Shown piece by piece: positions 25,805 to 36,253 of a DNA stretch of 64,000 nt. A model generated the notes under the pieces. The model had not been told where the DNA came from. It did no database searches and saw only the letters and a list, made by a program, of their open reading frames with translations. Every line of letters begins with the position of its first letter. Position 1 is the first letter of the stretch. This DNA is from Rubrivivax sp. SCN 71-131 (GTDB lineage Bacteria > Pseudomonadota > Gammaproteobacteria > Burkholderiales > Burkholderiaceae_C): the NCBI GenBank assembly GCA_001724995.1, contig MEFD01000043.1, forward strand, positions 124,001 through 188,000, read 5' to 3'. Made by a program: the position numbers and the translations under genes.

Positions 25805-25860
25805 GATGACGGCCACTAACATGTGAGTCATTCCAACCCCGAGGCAAGAAGGAGCACGCG

Positions 25861-27165
25861 ATGACTGACCGCTGCACGACGCATGACCGTCTCGAGACCC
25901 TGACGCGGCGCCGCGTCATCGCCGCCGGTGCCGGCACCGCGGCCTCCCTTTCCTTTCCCGCGCTGGCGCAGGCGCGCGGCACGATCAAGATCGGCTACAT
26001 CACCGCGCTCTCCGGGGTGCGCGCCAATTTCGGCGAAGCCGACCAGTGGACGCTCGACAAGTTCAGGGCCGCGGTCAAGAACGGCGTCAGTGTCGGAGGC
26101 AAGACCTACAGCATCGAGGTCGTGCTCAAGGACAACCAGTCCGACCCCAACCGCTCGCAGACCGTCTCCAGCGAGGCCGTGCTGCGCGACAAGGTCGACC
26201 TCGTGCTGGTGCAGGACGGCGACGCCGCCGGCCCCGCAGGCCAGCTCTGCGACGTCCACGGCATCCCGATGATCTCGACCATGATGCCCTGGCAGGCCTT
26301 CACCTTCGGCCGCGGCTCGACGCCGGACAAGGGCTTTCCGTACTCCTTCCACTTCTTCTGGGGTGCCGACGACGTGCTGAAGAACTTCTTCGGCATCTGG
26401 AACGGCCAGAAGACGAACAAGGTGCTCGGCACCTTCTACATCGACAACCCCCCGGGGCAGGCCTTCGCCGACCCCAACACGGGGCTGCCGGGCGGGGCCA
26501 AGGGCAATGGCTACAAGGAAATCAACACCGGCTTCTTCAAGATCGCCACCAACGACTTCTCGACCCAGGTCTCGGCGATGAAGGCCGGCGGCGCGCAGAT
26601 CGTCTCGGGCTTCGCCTTCGCCAACCACTTCGCCACCTTCTGGAAGCAGGCGCAGCAGGCCGGCTTCAAGCCCGAGCTGGTGACCATGGCCGGCCCCTTC
26701 CTGTTCCCGAGCGCGGTGCAGTCGATGGGCGACGCCGGCGACGGCATGGGCACCGAGATCTGGTGGACGCCGAACTTCCCCTTCAAGTCCTCCATCACCG
26801 GGCAGAGCGCCAAGGAACTCGCCGCCGAGTGGGAGAAGTCCACCGGCAAGCAGTGGACGCAGCCCATCGGCTACGGCCACGCGCTGTGGGAGACGGCGCT
26901 GGCGGCGATCAAGGGCGCGGCCGACCCGAAGAGCCGCAAGGCGCTGCGCGACGCCATCGCCGGCATGAAGCTCGATTCGATCGTCGGCTCGATCAACTTC
27001 AAGGAAAGCCCGATCAAGAGCATCGCCGTCACGCCCATGGTCAGCGGCCAGTGGCGCAAGAGCAAGGGCGGCAAGTTCCCCTACGACCTGCTGATCACGC
27101 ACAACGGCACCGCGCCGATGATCCCGGTCGAGGCCGACTACAAGCCGATGTCGGCGCTGAAGTGA
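25861..27165 (+). CDS. ABC transporter periplasmic binding protein (branched-chain amino acid/amide type)
   Basis: A 434-residue type I periplasmic binding protein of the HAAT family. The N-terminus is a twin-arginine-like signal, LTRRRVIAAGAGTAASLSF then PALAQA, so cleavage is near residue 37. The mature domain starts TIKIGYITALSGVRANFGEA and contains KDNQSDPNRSQTVSSEAVL and VLVQDGDAAGPAGQLCDVHG. Relatives bind leucine, amides, urea, aromatic acids or short carboxylates. The ligand here is presumably the starting substrate of this cluster. GCAAGAAGGAG lies just before the ATG. Confidence 0.85.
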   Translation: MTDRCTTHDRLETLTRRRVIAAGAGTAASLSFPALAQARGTIKIGYITALSGVRANFGEADQWTLDKFRAAVKNGVSVGGKTYSIEVVLKDNQSDPNRSQTVSSEAVLRDKVDLVLVQDGDAAGPAGQLCDVHGIPMISTMMPWQAFTFGRGSTPDKGFPYSFHFFWGADDVLKNFFGIWNGQKTNKVLGTFYIDNPPGQAFADPNTGLPGGAKGNGYKEINTGFFKIATNDFSTQVSAMKAGGAQIVSGFAFANHFATFWKQAQQAGFKPELVTMAGPFLFPSAVQSMGDAGDGMGTEIWWTPNFPFKSSITGQSAKELAAEWEKSTGKQWTQPIGYGHALWETALAAIKGAADPKSRKALRDAIAGMKLDSIVGSINFKESPIKSIAVTPMVSGQWRKSKGGKFPYDLLITHNGTAPMIPVEADYKPMSALK

Positions 27166-27196
27166 AGGCCGGGTCGCCGCGTCCCGGGGTGTCGTC

Positions 27197-27913
27197 GTGC
27201 TGCAGGTGCAGGGCTTGTCGAAGAAGTACGGCGCGATCGTCGTCGCCGACGGAATCGACTTCGCGCTCGACCCGGGGCAGTGCCTGGGCGTGATCGGGCC
27301 CAACGGCGCCGGCAAGAGCTCGCTCTTCAACCTCATCACCGGCGTGGCGCGGGCCGATGCCGGCAGCGTGCGGCTGGGCGGCGTCGAGCTGCTCGGCCAG
27401 CCGCCGCACCGCCGCGCGCGCCTGGGCGTGGCGCGCGCCTTCCAGATTCCCCAGGCCTTCGGCAACCTCACGGTCTACGAGAACGTGCTCGCCGCGGCGA
27501 GCTTTGGCGCGGGCCTCTCCGGCGCGCAGGCGGCGCGCCGGGCGGTCGATGCGCTTTCGCGCTGCGGCCTGCAGGCGCGCAGCCGCGACATGGCCGGGCG
27601 CCTGCCGCTGCTGGACCGCAAGCGCCTGGAGATGGCCAAGGCGATCGCCACCGACCCCAGGCTGCTGCTGCTGGACGAGGTGGCCGGCGGCCTCACCGAG
27701 CCCGAGGTGGCGGCGCTGGCGACGCTGGTGGCCGAGCTGAAGACGCAGGTCGCGGTGATCTGGATCGAGCACATTCCGCAGGCGCTGCACGCCGTGGCCG
27801 ATCGCATCCTGGTGCTGCACTTCGGGCGCAAGCTGCTCGAGGCGCCGCCGGACGAGGCCATGGCCAGCCGCGAAGTGCGTGAAATCTACATGGGCCTGGC
27901 GGCCGAGGCATGA
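27197..27913 (+). CDS. ABC transporter ATP-binding protein, LivG-type, with atypical signature motif
   Basis: A 238-residue ATPase starting at GTG 27197. Walker A is GPNGAGKSSLFNLITG near residue 33, the Q-loop is in FQIPQAFGNLTVYEN near 82 and Walker B is LLLLDEVAGGLTE near 155. The signature that is usually LSGGQ or LSYGQQ reads LPLLDRKRLEMAKAIA, lacking the SGG core. Related LivG proteins with LxxxxRKRLE are known, so it may still work. The partner LivF has a normal LSGGQQQ, and a heterodimer with one degenerate site is possible. Confidence 0.83.
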   Translation: MLQVQGLSKKYGAIVVADGIDFALDPGQCLGVIGPNGAGKSSLFNLITGVARADAGSVRLGGVELLGQPPHRRARLGVARAFQIPQAFGNLTVYENVLAAASFGAGLSGAQAARRAVDALSRCGLQARSRDMAGRLPLLDRKRLEMAKAIATDPRLLLLDEVAGGLTEPEVAALATLVAELKTQVAVIWIEHIPQALHAVADRILVLHFGRKLLEAPPDEAMASREVREIYMGLAAEA

Positions 27914-28623
27914 TGGGCCGTCTCCTCGAGATGGATTCGCTGCAGGTCTGGTACGGCGACCTGCAGGCCTTGTACGGCGTCACGCTGCAGCTCGACGAGG
28001 GCCGTGTGCTGGCGCTCATCGGCGCCAACGGCGCGGGCAAGTCGACGCTGCTGTCGGCCGTCTGCGGCCTGCTGGAAGGGGAAGAGCGCACCCGCGGCGC
28101 GATCCGCCTTGCCGGCGCAGAGGTGCTTGGCCGCCCGGCCGAAGCGCTCGCCCACGAAGGCGTCGCGCTCGTGCCCGAGGGACGCATGCTCTTCCCCTCG
28201 CTGAGCGTCGAGGAGAACCTGCGCATGGGCATGCTCACGCGGCGTGCGGGCCACTGGACGCTGGCGCGCGTGTACGAGCTGTTTCCGGTGCTGCAGGAGT
28301 TCCGCGAGCGGCCGGCGACATCCTTGTCCGGCGGCCAGCAGCAGATGGTGTCGATCGGGCGCGCGCTGCTGTCCAACCCGCGGCTGCTGCTGTGCGACGA
28401 GATCTCGCTGGGCCTCGCTCCGGTGATCGTGCGCCAGATCTACCAGTCGCTCGAGCAGGTGCGCGCGCAGGGCATGTCCATCGTCCTCGTCGAGCAGGAT
28501 GTGCAGCGCGCCTGCCAGGCCGCCGACCACGTGTGCTGCCTGCTCAAGGGGCGCGTCACGCTGCAGGGTGCGGCCGACGCCTTCGACCACGCGCAGATCG
28601 CGCAGGCCTATTTCGGACACTGA
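27910..28623 (+). CDS. ABC transporter ATP-binding protein, LivF-type
   Basis: A 237-residue ATPase: Walker A GANGAGKSTLLSAVCG near residue 38, VPEGRMLFPSLSVEENL near 94, signature LSGGQQQMVSIGRALL near 142 and Walker B LLLCDEISLGLAPV near 162. The H-loop histidine is replaced: the usual EHD/EQD segment reads LVEQDVQRACQ, as in other LivF proteins. Coupled to the LivG gene by an ATGA overlap. Pairs with LivG to drive the importer. Confidence 0.88.
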   Translation: MMGRLLEMDSLQVWYGDLQALYGVTLQLDEGRVLALIGANGAGKSTLLSAVCGLLEGEERTRGAIRLAGAEVLGRPAEALAHEGVALVPEGRMLFPSLSVEENLRMGMLTRRAGHWTLARVYELFPVLQEFRERPATSLSGGQQQMVSIGRALLSNPRLLLCDEISLGLAPVIVRQIYQSLEQVRAQGMSIVLVEQDVQRACQAADHVCCLLKGRVTLQGAADAFDHAQIAQAYFGH

Positions 28624-28648
28624 CGAGAGCCGCGCCCGCAGAACGACC

Positions 28649-29515
28649 ATGGACTGGATCGAGACCATCATCAACGGGGTGCTGCTGGGGGCCCTGTACG
28701 GGCTGCTGGGCCTGGGCCTGGCGCTGGTTTTCGGCGTCATGCGCGTCGTCAACCTCGCGCATGGCGAGTTCATCGTCATGGCGGCCTACGCCGGCGCGCT
28801 GCTGGCGGCGCTGATGCCCGGCGTGAATCCGCTGCTGTGGGTGCTGCCGGTGGCCGTGCTGGCCTTCGGCGCGGGGTACGTGCTGCAGGCCGTGCTCGTC
28901 AACCGCACGGTGAAGAGCGGCGACCCGTTGACGCCGCTGCTGCTGACCTTCGGCCTGGCGGTGGTGCTGCGCAACCTGATGGTCGAGGTCTTCGGCACCG
29001 ATCCGCGCGCGCTCGACGGCGGCGCGTTCACCCGCGCCGGAGTCGACTTCCTCGGTCTGCGCATCGGCCTCTTCCCGCTGGCCGTGCTCGTGCTGGCGGC
29101 GGTGATGTTCGCTGCCCTGCAATGGCTGCTGGCGCGCACCGAGTGGGGCCGCATCGTGCGCGCCACCTCCGACAACGCGCGCGTCGTGCGCCTGATGGGC
29201 GTACGTCCGAACCGCGTCTACAACACCGTCATGGGCCTGGCGCTGGCCTTCGCCGCAGTCGCCGGCGTGCTGCTGGCATTGCGCTCCTCGTTCACGCCCT
29301 ACTCGGGGGTGGAGCGGCTGCTGATCGCCTTCGAGGTCGTCATCCTCGGCGGCCTGGGCTCGTTCTGGGGCGCGTTCGCGGGCGGCATTGCGCTCGGCGT
29401 GGCGCAGCTCGTCGGGCAGAAGCTGGATTCCAATGCGGCCGCGCTCTACGCGCACCTGCTCTTCTTCGTCGTCCTCGTGATCCGCCCCACGGGGCTTGCG
29501 GGGCGGTCGTCATGA
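28649..29515 (+). CDS. ABC transporter permease, LivH-type
   Basis: A 288-residue inner-membrane permease with about eight hydrophobic segments. It begins with INGVLLGALYGLLGLGLAL, then the family signature VMRVVNLAHGEFIVMAAYAG near residue 30. VRATSDNARVVRLMGVRPNR near 172 is the cytoplasmic coupling loop, and VVILGGLGSFWGAFAGGI follows near 230. It would form a heterodimer with the LivM-type protein encoded next. Confidence 0.88.
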   Translation: MDWIETIINGVLLGALYGLLGLGLALVFGVMRVVNLAHGEFIVMAAYAGALLAALMPGVNPLLWVLPVAVLAFGAGYVLQAVLVNRTVKSGDPLTPLLLTFGLAVVLRNLMVEVFGTDPRALDGGAFTRAGVDFLGLRIGLFPLAVLVLAAVMFAALQWLLARTEWGRIVRATSDNARVVRLMGVRPNRVYNTVMGLALAFAAVAGVLLALRSSFTPYSGVERLLIAFEVVILGGLGSFWGAFAGGIALGVAQLVGQKLDSNAAALYAHLLFFVVLVIRPTGLAGRSS

Positions 29516-30498
29516 GGGCGGTGGGCATCGTCCTCCTCGTGCTCTACGTCGCAGCCGCTGCGGCCGTGCCATCGGTCCTCGATCCGGGCTGGCTGAGCCT
29601 GCTCAGCGAGATCCTGCTGATGCTGGCGATGGTGCAGATGTGGAACCTGCTCGCGGGCTACACCGGACTCGTGTCGCTGGGCCACCAGGCCTTCATCGGC
29701 ATCGGCGCCTACTTCGTCTTCTACTTTTCGGACCGTCTCGAGCTGCACCCGTTCCTGTTGCTGCCTGTGGGGGGGGTGGTATGCGCGGCGGTCGCCGCGC
29801 TGCTCGCGCCGCTGCTCTTTCGCCTGCGCGACGCCTACTTCTCGATCGGCATCTGGGTCTTCGCCGAGATCGTCTACCTGCTGGCGACGAAGACACGCGA
29901 GCTCGGCTCGACCAACGGCGTGGCGCTGAAGGCGATGCGCCTGGTCGACACGGAGACCTTCGCGCGCGACAGCTTCTGGATCGCTGCGCTGCTGGCGCTG
30001 CTGGCGGTGGGCGGCGTCTACGCGCTCATCCGCTCGCGCCTGGGCCTCGGGCTGATGGCGGTGCGCGACAACGAGCTCGCCGCCACCAGCATCGGCATCG
30101 ACGTCTGGCGCAACCGCTTCGCCGCCTTCGTCATCTCGGCCTTCGGCTGCGGCATCGCCGGCGCCACCTACTTCACGGGTTCGATGTTCGTCAGCCCCGA
30201 GGCCGGTTTCGACATCAACTGGGTCGTGGCGATGATGTTCATCGTCATCATCGGGGGCATCGGCACGATCGAGGGGCCCATCATCGGCACGCTGCTCTAC
30301 TTCGGCCTGCGCGAGGGCTTTACCGCCTGGGCCGGAGTCTCGGGGAGCTGGTATCTGGTGGCCATGGGCGCCGTGGCCATCGTCGTCATGCTGGTGGCAC
30401 CGCGCGGGCTGTGGGGCTGGGTGCGCGAGCATCGGGGCTGGCAGGGCTTTTCCGAGCGCAGGCAGCCGCCGGCCATGGCCGAGGGAGGACAAGGATGA
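29512..30498 (+). CDS. ABC transporter permease, LivM-type
   Basis: A 328-residue permease with eight or nine hydrophobic segments. The family segment WNLLAGYTGLVSLGHQAFIG is near residue 44, with SIGIWVFAEIVYLLATKTR, MAVRDNELAATSIGIDVWRN (coupling loop) and MFIVIIGGIGTIEGPIIGTL further on. It overlaps the livH-type stop (ATGA) and the amidase start (ATGA). The transporter and amidase are thus translationally linked, which suggests that the imported compound is the amidase substrate or a relative. Confidence 0.88.
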   Translation: MRAVGIVLLVLYVAAAAAVPSVLDPGWLSLLSEILLMLAMVQMWNLLAGYTGLVSLGHQAFIGIGAYFVFYFSDRLELHPFLLLPVGGVVCAAVAALLAPLLFRLRDAYFSIGIWVFAEIVYLLATKTRELGSTNGVALKAMRLVDTETFARDSFWIAALLALLAVGGVYALIRSRLGLGLMAVRDNELAATSIGIDVWRNRFAAFVISAFGCGIAGATYFTGSMFVSPEAGFDINWVVAMMFIVIIGGIGTIEGPIIGTLLYFGLREGFTAWAGVSGSWYLVAMGAVAIVVMLVAPRGLWGWVREHRGWQGFSERRQPPAMAEGGQG

Positions 30499-31946
30499 AC
30501 TTCGCTGAATATGCCTCGCTGGATGGCCTGGCCCTGGCCGACCTGGTGCGCCGGGGCGAGGTCTCGGCGGCAGAGCTCGCGCGCCTTGCGCAGTCCGCCA
30601 TCGACGCCTTGAACCCGCAGATCAACGCGGTCATCGGCCGCATCGACGCCGTTGCGCCGCAGGGCGACGCGGCGGCGCCGTTCCATGGCGTGCCCTTCCT
30701 GATCAAGGATCTGGCGCTGCACGCAAAGGGCGTGCCCTGCAACATGGGCAGCCGCCTGGTCGACGGCGCGTTCGTCTCGCCGATCGACACCGATCTGATG
30801 GCGCGTTTCCGTGCCGCCGGGCTGGTCACGCTCGGGCGTACCAACACGCCGGAGTTCGGCTACTGCGCGACCACCGAGCCGCTGCTGTACGGGCCGACGC
30901 GCAATCCCTGGGACCCGACGCGCAGCTCCGGCGGCTCGAGCGGCGGCTCGGCAGCGGCGGTGGCCACGGGCATCGTGCCGCTGGCGCATGCCAACGACGG
31001 CGGCGGCTCGATCCGCATCCCCGCCGCCCTGTGCGGGCTGGTGGGCCTGAAGCCCACGCGCGGGCGCACGCCGGTCGGGCCGGAGACCGGCATGCCGCTG
31101 CATGACCTGGGCATCGAGCACGTGGTGTCGCGCACGCTGCGCGATTGCGCGGCGGCGCTCGACGCGGTCGAGGGCCCGTCGCCCGGCGATCGCTTTGCCA
31201 TCGCGCGGCCGGCAAGGCCCTACGTCGACGAGTTGCGCGCCGCGCCGCGCAAGCTGCGCATCGCGTTTCACAGCGACGGCGGTGCGCGCGCCGTGATCGA
31301 TCCGCAGTGCCGCGCGGCGGTGGAGGCGGTGGCCAGGCAGTGCGAGGCCCTGGGCCACCAGGTCGAGACGGCCAAGCCGGACTACGACGAGGCGATGTTC
31401 GACCTCGTGAACCTGCGCTACTGGACATCGTTCCTCGCCGGCGCGGTGTCCGGGGTTGGCGCCATGCTCGGCCGCACGCCCTCGCCCGACCTGCTCGAAG
31501 CGTGCGTCTGGGCTTCGTACCAGTACGGCATGTCGCTGCGCGGGGTCGACTTGGAGGAGGCCGACAGGCTGGCCAACATCGTGTGCCGCTCGGTGGCCCC
31601 GTTCTACGAGCGCTTCGACGTGCTGCTCAGCCCGGTGAGCGCGGCGCCGCCGATCGCGCTGGGGGTGATGGACTGCAACCGCAGCGATCTCGATGCGCTG
31701 GGCTGGCTGCACGAGGTCTTCCGCCATGCCCCCTTCACGGCGGTCTACAACCTCACCGGGCAGCCGGCGATGAGCCTGCCGCTGGCCACCAGCACCGAGG
31801 GCCTGCCCATCGGCGTGCAGCTGGTCGGGCGCTACGGCGGCGAGGCGACGCTCTTCAACCTGGCGGCGCAGCTCGAGCAGGCGATGCCCTGGGCCGGGCG
31901 CCGGCCGGTCATCCACGTCGCAAATCTCGATCGGAGAACGCAATGA
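30495..31946 (+). CDS. Amidase-signature hydrolase, NylA-like
   Basis: A 483-residue amidase signature enzyme. The catalytic Lys is in VPFLIKDLALHAKG near residue 72, the Ser-rich motif is SSGGSSGGSAAAVATG near 146 and the nucleophile Ser lies in NDGGGSIRIPAALCG near 171. VGLKPTRGRTPVGPETG follows. The overall pattern, including TNTPEFGYCATTEPLLYGPT, resembles the 6-aminohexanoate-cyclic-dimer hydrolase (NylA) branch, which opens cyclic amides; this is recalled resemblance, not a search. It overlaps both neighbours by four bases. Confidence 0.83.
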   Translation: MNFAEYASLDGLALADLVRRGEVSAAELARLAQSAIDALNPQINAVIGRIDAVAPQGDAAAPFHGVPFLIKDLALHAKGVPCNMGSRLVDGAFVSPIDTDLMARFRAAGLVTLGRTNTPEFGYCATTEPLLYGPTRNPWDPTRSSGGSSGGSAAAVATGIVPLAHANDGGGSIRIPAALCGLVGLKPTRGRTPVGPETGMPLHDLGIEHVVSRTLRDCAAALDAVEGPSPGDRFAIARPARPYVDELRAAPRKLRIAFHSDGGARAVIDPQCRAAVEAVARQCEALGHQVETAKPDYDEAMFDLVNLRYWTSFLAGAVSGVGAMLGRTPSPDLLEACVWASYQYGMSLRGVDLEEADRLANIVCRSVAPFYERFDVLLSPVSAAPPIALGVMDCNRSDLDALGWLHEVFRHAPFTAVYNLTGQPAMSLPLATSTEGLPIGVQLVGRYGGEATLFNLAAQLEQAMPWAGRRPVIHVANLDRRTQ

Positions 31947-33061
31947 GCACGAACAAGACGGCCTTCTTCCACGACGAGCGCACGCTGTGGCATGTGCCGG
32001 GCGGGCTGCACGCGCTGTTCCTGCCCGTGGGCGGCTGGGTGCAGCCGATGGCCGGCAGCGGCATGGCCGAGTCGCCCGACAGCAAGCGGCGCATCAAGTC
32101 GCTGATGGATGCCTCGGGCCTGACGGACAAGCTCGCCGTACGCAGCGCGCCGCTGGCCGAGGAAGACGATCTGGCGCGCGTGCATCCGCGCAGCTATCTG
32201 GACGAGTTCAAGAAGCTCAGCGATGGCGCAGGCGGCGACCTCGGCGATGTCGCGCCCTTCGGCCCGGGCAGCTACGAAATCGCCAGGCTGTCGGCGGGGC
32301 TGGCCATCGCCGCGGTCGACAGCGTCTGGCGCGGCGAGTTTGTCAATGCCTTCTCGATGTCGCGCCCGCCCGGCCACCACTGCCTGCGCGAGCACAGCAT
32401 GGGCTTTTGCCTGCTCAACAACATCGGCATCGCGATCGAGGCGGCCAAGGCACGGCACGGGATCGAGCGCATCGCGGTGATCGACTGGGACGTGCACCAC
32501 GGCAACGGCACGCAGCAGATCTTCTACGAGCGCCCCGACGTGCTGACGATCTCGCTGCACCAGGAGCATTGCTTTCCGCCGGGCTACAGCGGCGCCGAGG
32601 ATCGGGGCGCGGGTGCGGGCGAGGGCTTCAACATCAACGTGCCGCTGCAGCCCGGCGGCGGCCACGAAACCTACGTCTACGCCTTCGAGCGCATCGTGAT
32701 GCCGGCGCTCGAGCGCTTCCGTCCGCAGCTCATCATCGTCGCCAGCGGCCTGGACGCCAACGGCGTCGACCCGCTGGCGCGCATGCAGTTGCACCCGGAG
32801 TCCTTCCGCTGGATGACGCGGCAGGCGAAGGCGGCCGCGGCACGCCATGCGGCAGGCAAGCTGGTGATCGTGCACGAAGGCGGCTACTCCGAAGCCTGCG
32901 TGCCCTTCTGCGGCCTGGCCGTGATGGAGGAGTTGTCCGGCCACCGCACCGAGGTGCAGGATCCGTTCACCGACTTCTTCGGCCTGCAGCAGCCGGGGGC
33001 GCGCTTCATGTCGCTGCAGCGGGAGTTGATCGACGACATGGCGGGGTTGCACGGGCTGTAA
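31943..33061 (+). CDS. Class II histone deacetylase-like amidohydrolase
   Basis: A 372-residue arginase/deacetylase-fold zinc enzyme. SMSRPPGHHCLREHSMGFCL near residue 137 holds the catalytic His pair. VIDWDVHHGNGTQQIFYERP near 179 gives zinc ligands Asp and His, the third Asp is in VASGLDANGVDPL near 268 and VIVHEGGYSE is at about 312. Bacterial relatives deacetylate acetylpolyamines or other N-acyl amines. Together with two amidases and two aminotransferases this suggests removal of an N-acyl group from an amine intermediate (inference). The start overlaps the amidase stop. Confidence 0.84.
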   Translation: MSTNKTAFFHDERTLWHVPGGLHALFLPVGGWVQPMAGSGMAESPDSKRRIKSLMDASGLTDKLAVRSAPLAEEDDLARVHPRSYLDEFKKLSDGAGGDLGDVAPFGPGSYEIARLSAGLAIAAVDSVWRGEFVNAFSMSRPPGHHCLREHSMGFCLLNNIGIAIEAAKARHGIERIAVIDWDVHHGNGTQQIFYERPDVLTISLHQEHCFPPGYSGAEDRGAGAGEGFNINVPLQPGGGHETYVYAFERIVMPALERFRPQLIIVASGLDANGVDPLARMQLHPESFRWMTRQAKAAAARHAAGKLVIVHEGGYSEACVPFCGLAVMEELSGHRTEVQDPFTDFFGLQQPGARFMSLQRELIDDMAGLHGL

Positions 33062-33111
33062 GCGGTGCTCCCGCGGACGACCCGCAGTCCTGCATCCCAA
33101 CGGAGGCCCTC

Positions 33112-34599
33112 ATGAGCACCCCTGCGCTTCCCGTTTCGGGACGTCCCGTGCATCAATGGACCGCCGGAGAAACGCTCGCCGAGCTCACGGCGCGCCGCAT
33201 CAGCGCGGTCGAGCTGCTCGAGCACTGCCTCGCGCGCCGCGCCGCGCTGGACGCAGGCGTCAACGCCGTCGTCGCCATGGACCCGGATGCCGCCTTTCGC
33301 AGCGCGCGCGACATCGACGCGCGTCGCAGCGCGGGTGCAGCTCTGCCGCCGCTGGCCGGGCTGGCGATGACGATCAAGGACAGCTTCGAGGTCCAAGGCA
33401 TGACCGCGACCTGCGGCATCCCGGAGCTGGCCCAGCACCGCCCGGCGCAGGACGCCGATGCGGTGGCGGCGCTGCGTGCCGCCGGCGCGGTGATCTACGG
33501 CAAGACCAACTGCCCGCTGGGGGTCTCCGACCACCAGAGCTACAACCCGATCTTCGGCGTGACGCGCAACCCGTGGAACCCGCAGCGTACCGTCGGCGGC
33601 TCGTCGGGCGGCTCGGCCGCGGCGCTGGCGGCCGGTTTCAGCGCGCTCGAGCTGGGCAGCGACATCGGCGGTTCGATCCGCATACCGAGCCACTTCTGCG
33701 GCGTGTACGGCCACAAGCCGAGCTGGGGCATCGTGCCGGGGCGCGGTCACATCCCGCCGATGCCCGGCGTGGCCGTGCCGCCGATGCCGCTGCTCGTCGT
33801 CGGCCCGCTCGCGCGCAGCGCCGCTGACCTCGAGCTTGCCCTCGGCGTCCTGGCCCGGGCGGCGCCCGACGAGGCAGCGGCCTGGTCGCTGGCGCTCCCG
33901 CCGCCGCGGCACCTGTCGCTGCGCGAATTCCGCGTCGGCGTCTGGCTCGACGCCTACCCGGTGGATGCCGCCTATGCGGCGGCGATCGAGCGCTTCGCGC
34001 AGGCGCTGTCCGGCGAGGGCGCGCACGTCGAGACCCTGCACCAGGGCCCGGTCGACGCCGCGTCGTCGTGGGAGACCTACCTCGATCTGCTGTTCGGCGT
34101 CATCGGCTCGGGCGCCCCGGAGCCCGAACTCGCGGCGTACCAGGCGGCGGCGCGCCGTGCTGCCGAGGACAGCCTCGCGCAGCGCCTGGCCCGCGCCACG
34201 GTGCAGCCGCTGCGCCGTTGGTCCGAGCGCGCTGCGCAGCAGGCCGGGCTTCGTCTTCAGTGGGCGCGATTCTTCGGCGACTTCGACGTGCTGCTGTGCC
34301 CGGTGGCGATGACCTCGGCGTTCGCGCACCAGACCGACGACGGGCATGGCCCGGTACCGCAGCTCGCGCGCACGCTGCCGGTCGACGGGGCGCAGCGTCC
34401 CTACCTCGAGAATCTGATGTGGCCGGGACTGGTCTCGGTGGCGCACCTGCCGAGCACGGTGCGGCCGCTCGAGGTCGGTGCGGACGGCCTGCCGCTGGGC
34501 GTGCAGATCGTCGGCCCGTACTTGAACGACCTGACGCCGATCCGCTTTGCCGCCCTGTGCGACGAGGCCTTTGGCCGCATCCCGCCGGCGCCGGTGTGA
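33112..34599 (+). CDS. Amidase-signature hydrolase, second paralogue
   Basis: A 495-residue amidase signature enzyme. The catalytic Lys is in LAMTIKDSFEVQGM near residue 86, the Ser-rich motif is VGGSSGGSAAALAAGF near 163 and the nucleophile Ser lies in DIGGSIRIPSHFCG near 188. The segment HKPSWGIVPGRGHIPPMPG resembles aryl/acyl amidases rather than GatA. It is clearly divergent from the amidase at 30495, so the two probably act on different amide bonds. CGGAGG lies 8-13 bases before the ATG. Last gene of the cluster; 172 bases separate it from suf. Confidence 0.83.
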   Translation: MSTPALPVSGRPVHQWTAGETLAELTARRISAVELLEHCLARRAALDAGVNAVVAMDPDAAFRSARDIDARRSAGAALPPLAGLAMTIKDSFEVQGMTATCGIPELAQHRPAQDADAVAALRAAGAVIYGKTNCPLGVSDHQSYNPIFGVTRNPWNPQRTVGGSSGGSAAALAAGFSALELGSDIGGSIRIPSHFCGVYGHKPSWGIVPGRGHIPPMPGVAVPPMPLLVVGPLARSAADLELALGVLARAAPDEAAAWSLALPPPRHLSLREFRVGVWLDAYPVDAAYAAAIERFAQALSGEGAHVETLHQGPVDAASSWETYLDLLFGVIGSGAPEPELAAYQAAARRAAEDSLAQRLARATVQPLRRWSERAAQQAGLRLQWARFFGDFDVLLCPVAMTSAFAHQTDDGHGPVPQLARTLPVDGAQRPYLENLMWPGLVSVAHLPSTVRPLEVGADGLPLGVQIVGPYLNDLTPIRFAALCDEAFGRIPPAPV

Positions 34600-34713
34600 G
34601 CAAGGGCGCCGCGGGTCCGGCGCTGTCGCGGCTGCGGCTCCTCCGGTGCGCAGCGGCCCCGGCGCGTGCGGGCCGGACCGTTGGAAGGCCCCGTCGCCGG
34701 CGTAGTTTCCGCA

Positions 34714-34749
34714 AAGATGCCTTGGGAATGCATGTATTATTCGGGCACC
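34714..34749 (+). promoter_or_regulatory. suf promoter with NsrR-like operator
   Basis: Positions 34714-34736 match the NsrR consensus (AAGATGCATTT and its mirror image) at 17 of 22 defined bases: AAGATGC on the left, AATGCAT on the right with the correct spacing. TATTAT at 34735-34740 is a plausible -10 box overlapping the right edge. ATTCGGGCACC at 34739-34749 differs by one base from the ATTCGGGTACC motif of other promoters here. The sufB ATG is at 34772. The operon ends in an NsrR-type gene, which supports autoregulation. Confidence 0.55.
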
Positions 34750-34771
34750 TTTCCTCAGCGCCCGACGACCC

Positions 34772-36214
<1,443 letters not shown>

Positions 36215-36253
36215 AGCCCGGCACCCTGCCACCCCGGACCACGAGGAGATTGA

